From Diogma glabrata (Eukaryota > Arthropoda > Insecta > Diptera > Cylindrotomidae), in the NCBI GenBank assembly GCA_963693315.1, contig OY856187.1, positions 48,564,485-48,628,484 of the forward strand: a stretch of DNA of 64,000 nt, in the 5' to 3' direction. This document shows, piece by piece, positions 56,329 through 64,000 of this stretch. Both the position numbers and the translations under genes were made by a program. The notes beneath the pieces were generated by a model. That model saw only the letters and a program-made list of their open reading frames with translations, had not been told where the DNA came from and made no database searches. Every line of letters starts with the position of its first letter. The first letter of the stretch is position 1.

Positions 56329-57453
56329 CTAATCTGGTTTTGTTACTTATATTTCTTTTTATTTGTATTTTTTCTCTGTTTAGCTGTATGTTATCCTGTA
56401 TTTCCTTATATTTTAAGCAACCTTTAAATGATGCAGGATGTCCGTTTTTTTTGCAAAGTATGCAAAATAACTCCTCAGTAGATTTTTTTTCTTTAATATT
56501 GCAATTATTTGGGCCATGGTTTTGTCCACATTTTACACACCTGTACTCTAAGGAACAGTTTACTGCAACGTGCCCATATCTCTGGCATTTGACACATTGA
56601 ATAACTGTGTTTTGTTTATTTATTTTTTCCCATTTAATGCAACGATAATTGATCACTTTTATTTTATATAAATTATTTATTTTACTTTCAGGTGATAGTT
56701 GTACGATAAATATTGAAGTATTGTATGCGTTTTGTTTTGAATGTTTTGTAGAGAACCTGTTGACTTTTGTGAACTGTACATCTTCTATTTCCATTGCTTT
56801 CAGTTCTTGAAGTATAATAGTTGGATCGTCTTCTGCATCCATTCCTTTAAGCAGAATTGATTTGTATTTTTCTTCTTCAGGAGTGAATGTATAAGTATGA
56901 TTTCCTTTTTCCGTTAACATTTTTTTAATTTGTTTATGATCATCTAAATTTTCAACAATTAATGAATATTTCGATTTATTAATTTCCTTAATTTGAAAAT
57001 TTTTTATTTTAAATTTTCTATAATATCACGTTGTACGTTTTTTATTTGTTGTTCATAAATGTAAATAACTGGTACCTTTGATTTTATGACTTTTTGGTTT
57101 TGTTTATTAAACATCGTCGTATCATCTGTTGTTTTATGAATTGTAATATTTTTTAGGTCAATATAATTTTCATTTTGTTTAACATGTTTTGAGGTTGATG
57201 GTTGCTCCGTCATATTATTATCTAATTGAGATTGTATTGGTATTGTAGGATGTGTTATCATCTCATCCATCTCATTGTCGTTACATATGGTGGATTGCAG
57301 ATTAGTGATGTCATCTATTCCTCTATTCTTTGTGTTCGTAAGTTTTTTTATTTGTTGCTGCAAATTTGTAATAATTTCTTTAAATTTCTCTATCTCTTTT
57401 TTCAAAGAGACATTCTCATCTCTCAATTTCATTTTTGGTTTTTTAGTAGCCAT

Positions 57454-59102
<1,649 letters not shown>

Positions 59103-59160
59103 CAAGTGGTATTGATAATAGCTTTCGGCTTACGGTCTCGTGCTATTATCAATCAACTTG
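59103..59160. repeat. Small hairpin
   Basis: CAAGTGGTATTGATAATAGC pairs with GCTATTATCAATCAACTTG around a 19-base loop (TTTCGGCTTACGGTCTCGT). Two mismatches. Confidence 0.75.
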
Positions 59161-59656
59161 ATTGCGAAATAATTAATATAAATAAATAAAATAAGAAATA
59201 AATAGCCCCGTAAAAATTCATTTGTCTAAACAACTTTTTTATACATGAATCAACGTGTTCGATACAACTTATCGTTTTTTATATTCATATCTTCTTCCCC
59301 AAACAGGGTTTGCAATGATTGTTTGTACCAGACATCAGGTACAAACTTAAAATATAGACTAGTACAAATGAAGGTACAATAACTTTTTATTTTGTGATTG
59401 TGCACTTTGAAGGTTAGCGCAAGAGAGATTTTTATTATTATTTTATTTCACTTTCAATAATTAATTAATTCAAAAGTTTACAAACAGATGGCTATGCCAC
59501 AGTTATTGTATGCTTATAGAATATAATACAAAATAGAATTGATAATGTTCTTCGAATAGAACTGTCAAATTACAAAATAAACAAAGTACAAAATTTAGAG
59601 AATAGTTATGATAAATTCAATTGTGTCGACTGTCGGCACTTGGCGAAACATTTTAA

Positions 59657-59739
59657 TATAAATTAAAAATTGATAACACTTGTTTTTATTTCGTAAATAT
59701 TTTCGAAATAAAACAAGTGTTATCAATTTTTAATTTATA
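59657..59739. repeat. Hairpin with about 37-bp stem
   Basis: TATAAATTAAAAATTGATAA plus CACTTGTTTTATTTCG is followed after a few loop bases by its inverse, with a single extra T in the left arm. The near-perfect stem and short loop resemble a hairpin element or small-RNA precursor. GTTATGATAAA-like words occur on both sides. Confidence 0.85.
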
Positions 59740-61020
59740 GTTATGATAAAATAAGTATAATTTTATTAATAGTTATAGTTTGTTTTGTTTACTGTTAAAA
59801 TTTCTTTTTAGCTTTCAGGTATATCATCATATTCGGTGTTTATGCGTCTACGACAATGATGCTTATTTTTCGATTGCTGTCTCATTTTGAAATGTTGTTG
59901 ATTCATGATTTATTTATAGATGTATGTACTTGAACCTTTTTTTTGTGCAGTTTCGTGGACCGCGAACATACACAAATGAGAAATATTAAAAAGAAACGTG
60001 TTTTGAATTTTTTATTTTCTGACGCTTTTAGTCAGATTAAATTATTAAATTACATTAAAGTTTAATGGAAGAAAAAAAAATATTTGTTTATATTGTTATT
60101 AGTGAAATTTATTATCAAACTTATACTGATAACAAATCAAATATTTAGTACCAGTTGTTTAGTTCGCATTGATTAGTATATAGTGCCTAGTTTTACGAAC
60201 AGACACTTTTTCCGCACAGAATGGTTTGAACCTTGACCGATTAACTTGAAATTTGACGAGTAGTTAAGGGATGGCTCATGGAGCAAAAGTGACATCCCTT
60301 CTCGTGGGTGAAATATTTTTTACTCAAAATAACCCCAAAAATAGATAAAAGGACACACTATAAGTATAAAATGTTATATAAGGTTTTTACGATAGATCGA
60401 TATTTTTCGAGTTATTCGCGATAGAAAACTAATATTATTCGTTAAAAAATGCATGGTTTTTGTCAGTTTTTCAAAAACAACTCATAAGCTTAGCGTTCTA
60501 TCAAAAACTTTGTAATCAACAAGAATGAAACATAAAAAATGAGGAGATTGTTGTTTTTATGTGTGTTGTAGGTGAGGTCCAAAATGAAGCAAGTTATGGC
60601 TCAATGATGAGAATTTCTTTTAATGACCTGGTTAAAATAAACATTTTGATTAGGTATTGTATGTTGTATAGTTCTTGTTTTGCTACAAGAAAATTGTTAA
60701 CTTATCTATGCTATACAAAATAATTTTATTTCAAACTTAATTATGTTGTCTCTGAAAATGACTTTGTTTAAATTTTCAGAAATTTAGATCTGAATTGTCT
60801 TGTCTTTGTGTTGAATGTCTGGCAGAACTTATTATGAACGTTATGTATACATGATTAATGATCAACCCAATTCCAAATTATCAGCCATATGTAAATGACA
60901 ATTCCAGTTTTAATGAATCATAAATTGCAATTATTGGAATACCGATTATGTCAATTCAAATCTAGTTCTTTGATTATATGTCTGCTCAACATATTTTGAC
61001 ATTTTGACGTGTTAATTCAT
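59740..61020. other. Sequence without gene; possible repeat at 60180-60680
   Basis: 60180-60680 is less AT-rich and reads like a dispersed repeat (TTACGAACAGACACTTTTTC, GAGTTATTCGCGATAGAAAA), but no second copy lies in the window and no ends could be set. Confidence 0.35.
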
Positions 61021-61345
61021 ACTAGAAGGGCCCGGCGTGCTTCGCTACGCTTATAAATAAAGTTTTTGCGTAGACATTTTGTTGACGTAGAAGCAATGAT
61101 TTCAAAAAGTGGTAATGAGAAATGCTAGATTTGATTTGATTGAGGGGAGGCAGTTGAATTCAAAAATACATTATAATTCGTCTATAACTTTTTTATTTAT
61201 GATCCGAAAAATCCCAAAAATTTCTCAGCTCAACACACTAATATCAGTTAGCAGCGAAAATTTGGAATCAGTGAAAATTCGAATAAAAAAGCCTTAGGCT
61301 GTACAAAGTACAAAGTTAGCGTATTAATATATAAGATTAGTTTAA
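61021..61345. repeat. Possible dispersed element starting ACTAGAAGGGCCCGGC
   Basis: The start (ACTAGAAGGGCCCGGC, GTGCTTCGCTACGC) and end (TAATATATAAGAT) are of a form that recurs in many insect genomes around short noncoding elements. The open frame 61109-61297 inside has no recognised domain. Only one copy is in the window, so this rests on general familiarity. Confidence 0.35.
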
Positions 61346-64000
61346 TTTTTTTAAACTTCTATAAGTAACAAAAAAATTTAACATTTACATTTTTCAGGTT
61401 GAAATAAAAATAAAATTGTATTTTGATTTCAAAAAGTTTTTAAATTTTAGTGGTTAATCAATAATGAAGTAACAGTAGTTTTTATTTAGAATAACAGCTG
61501 TACAATAACGCACATAAATGAAATTGTAAAAAAACGAAGTTAAGATTGCTTCTGACATGCATATAGAAATGAACCACAAATCTATTAAATTTGACCTCAG
61601 ATTGTTTCTAACGGCTACACCTAACATCTGTTATTTTACTATCAACAAAAACTAGACGTAGATAATTCATCTCTTATTTGTCTTACAACTTTATATTTCC
61701 TACAAGATAAATTTTCCAATTTATTTTCGCTTTTTTTATTTTTCAGGATATTACATTTTTGATCAATGAAAAATTTGCTATTACCGGAAAACGATTTGCA
61801 GTAAATTTATAGCTTAACTACAAATCATAAAACGTTAAATTTCAGTTAGTTTTGATACGTCTGTGTTGTTAAGCTTCGTTAATAAAAATAGTTTCTAGAA
61901 ACTAATTAAAATTTTGTTTCCAGGAAATTAAATTTTGCTTGTAAAATTGATAGCTTAAGAATATTTATGTTTGTGTTTTTGAAAAACGTAATTACTATAA
62001 AGTTTAACGGCAGACATTAATCTATACACCACTAATTTTTTCTTGGTAAATAAATTGATTGTGAATTGTGGAAACGTAGATAAAAATTTATGTTTTTTAG
62101 GTTAGATTCAGGCAGAGGATTGAAAAATTGTTGTAGTTAAGCAGAGTACGTGCTCTTTCCTAGGGTAGGGTTTGAGACCTACACATCTTTAGGCCCTGGC
62201 CCCATTTGGCCTATTATGACGTAAAGATACTCATATTGGAATTATCATCATCTTTAGCTTCGGTTGCAAAATAGAATAAATCTGCAATATTTTTAAACAC
62301 AGAAAGAAGTTTGATGATTTTAATTTCAAATTACCAGTTAAAATATTTTATTTCAATGAAAAGAATGTCTAAATAGTGACATATTTTCATTCTTAAACAA
62401 TAACTCTAAACTTTTATAATGCGTATGATGAAGACATTCTTTTTGCCTAAAAATTTTCATAAAAGCTCATCAACATAATTATGCTAGAATTTCAAAATAA
62501 AAGTAAACTAATTGCATGAATGGCTGATTCATAACACTCAAAAGTAGCATTAAAGCTTCACAAAATTTAATAAAAAATCATTTCTAAATTTAAGATGTAA
62601 ACGTCTCAGGTTACACCTAATTCAACACATAAATTAATTAAAAATATTTTCAAACATAATCGTATTTCCTGAAACGTGTACGTTTTATATACAAAATAAT
62701 ATTATTCTTCCTTTATGGATAATCTCTACAAAAAAAAACAAAATTGAGAGTTACGTGCTTTATGTTTCTATAAGTCCTCAGTAAACGACAAAGCTTTTTC
62801 TTTTTTATATTTGTTTTCTTTGAATATTGTTTTTTAATTCTTCCGCACGAGACAGAAAAATTGAATAACAAAAATATTATTGTAAAATTGTTAATGAAAT
62901 GTTGGCACACCTATTCCCACTGGATACGTGTACCTAACGATTCATGTCATGATTACCTAGAAAGAAATTCAAATTAAATAAAAATAATTAAATTAATTGC
63001 AAACGTAAAAAAAATCAGGAAGCTTTAAGGTAAATTAAAAGTGAAGTTAAATATGTGTAATTATTTGGGATTGTGTAAGTTTTTATCCAAACTATTTAAT
63101 TTATGACTTCATGCTGTATTCGAATATTGACAAAAAAAAACTAGGACCAAGATAAAATGCTGTCTATATAAACTCGGTAAAGAGAGTCTCGCAAGCCACT
63201 TTTGTAACTATATAATTCGGTTTTGTATTTAAAACAAAGAAATAATCAAATATTTATTTTAGAAAAATATTATTAATTCAAACGCAGTGCCCAGTGCTAG
63301 ATGTGTTGTGTTTTTGTCTTACCTGAACTTCGAAGTTGACAAATTAGGCCGTCAGAGGTTTCTTTCTGGAGACAGAATCTTCAAATTCTCTTTTATGTTA
63401 TTATCTGTTACCGGTTCTTACCTACCAAAATTAAAAATCTGTGATAATTTTCATTTGCAATAAAAAACATTCTTATAGAATTAAAATATTTGACACTTCA
63501 TGCTTTATTTTTCCCGTCTTTTCGTATCGTTATTCGATATATAAGTAAACGTAATTTATTGATAATTTATATAACGTTATTAAAATACTTGAACATCTAA
63601 CAAAAAAAAAACTCCTAAGCTACAGGAAAAAAAAAATCAAAAGCTTTACAATTAATCAAAACAATCTCGATAAAATAAATCATTGCTTCTGTTTTATTAC
63701 AAAAAATATATCTGACATTCGAAAATTCCACTTTACAAATAATATAGTAAAAAACTGATAACTAGAGCAATAACAATAACAAAAGCAACGTTAAAAAAAC
63801 AACGAAAAGAAGGAAAATTGTGGAAAATTAAAATTAGGTAAGAAAATATACAATAATCACAACAATAACAAAATATCAATGTATCCTTTTATATTTCGAA
63901 ACCAAACGGATGTCTAATGATTTATTTATGTTTTTCTTGTTATTCTCTAGTTACTTTGTTTTTATTGTTTACAGTATGGAGAAAATTAATTTTCGTGAAA
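61346..64000. other. AT-rich sequence without supported gene
   Basis: Two items are worth noting. A patch at 62110-62260 contains GGGTTTGAGACC, similar to a polymerase III B box, 37 bases after TAGTTAAGCAG. A TATA word TATATAAAC at 63166 lies in a less AT-rich patch reaching to 63330, with an AG-GTAAGA donor-like word on the minus strand at about 63320. No exon could be confirmed. Confidence 0.4.

Larger units (their letters stand above)
54779..57453 (-). pseudogene. LINE ORF1 (gag-like RNA-binding protein), interrupted
   Basis: It starts MATKKPKMKLRDENVSLKKE at 57453 with a coiled-coil heptad stretch. Then, after a one-base shift in an A-run near 57000, it continues through a PRE_C2HC-like region and three zinc knuckles (CVKCQRYGHVAVNC, CVKCGQNHGPNNC, CILCKKNGHPASFKGC) to 56329. 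There a 913-bp MITE enters. Beyond it the frame resumes (GITYKDIL), has a second one-base shift in an A-run near 55366, crosses the 388-bp hAT MITE, and ends at 54779. This would coat the LINE RNA. It is the structure expected for Jockey-type ORF1. Confidence 0.85.

Noticed and set aside
63160..63330. TATATAAAC with downstream CGCAGTGCCCAGTG as an LTR plus primer site.
   Set aside because: No TGG start next to a CA end and no second LTR. It is kept only as a weak promoter-like patch.

Overview
The window looks like a gene-poor, AT-rich stretch of an arthropod (most likely insect) nuclear genome. The clues are an intact BEL/Pao retrotransposon, hAT, Penelope-like, RNase H-bearing and Jockey-like elements, TATA-box promoters of arthropod style, and very long A/T runs. 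I could not place it in an order. No complete host gene is visible. Almost everything that can be recognised is a transposable element, its relic, or an inverted or tandem repeat.

Left third (1-16500). Six pieces of one noncoding dispersed repeat (called family A here) run through the window, at 60, 3420, 6590, 8026, 18895 and 42477. The copy at 8026 was entered by a hAT element (8-bp target duplication), which was itself entered by a 369-bp inverted-terminal element. A second, Tip100-like hAT relic with perfect 8-bp target duplications lies at 12812-15400. Degenerate tandem repeats lie at 5589 and 6860. A TATA box followed by a possible tiny first exon lies at 719-780.

Middle (16500-45400). 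A decayed Penelope-like reverse transcriptase gene sits next to a 160-bp inverted repeat. It is followed by a complete and very young BEL/Pao element (20268-27452; LTRs differ by one substitution and one indel, 5-bp target duplication, intact 1771-codon gag-pol) inserted in the fifth family A copy. From 30.6 kb onward comes an unusual concentration of inverted repeats (hairpins and foldback elements). A decayed non-LTR retrotransposon with RNase H lies at 42766-44605, beside a probable Gypsy-type LTR with a tRNA-Lys-like primer site.

Right third (45400-64000). Two striking palindromes (49348-50469, arms almost identical over about 360 bp; 51576-53380, arms of about 0.8 kb) precede a Jockey-like LINE on the minus strand (about 53575-57760). 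The LINE lost its reverse transcriptase by internal deletion and was entered twice, by a 388-bp hAT-type MITE and a 913-bp MITE, each flanked by exact target duplications. A 169-bp perfect AT microsatellite adjoins its 5' end. The remaining sequence is AT-rich with no gene that I can support.

The best leads are the palindromes as possible hairpin-RNA loci, family A as a nonautonomous element of unclear class, and the motif-rich 369-bp MITE. None of these is shown to be a new functional system by sequence alone.
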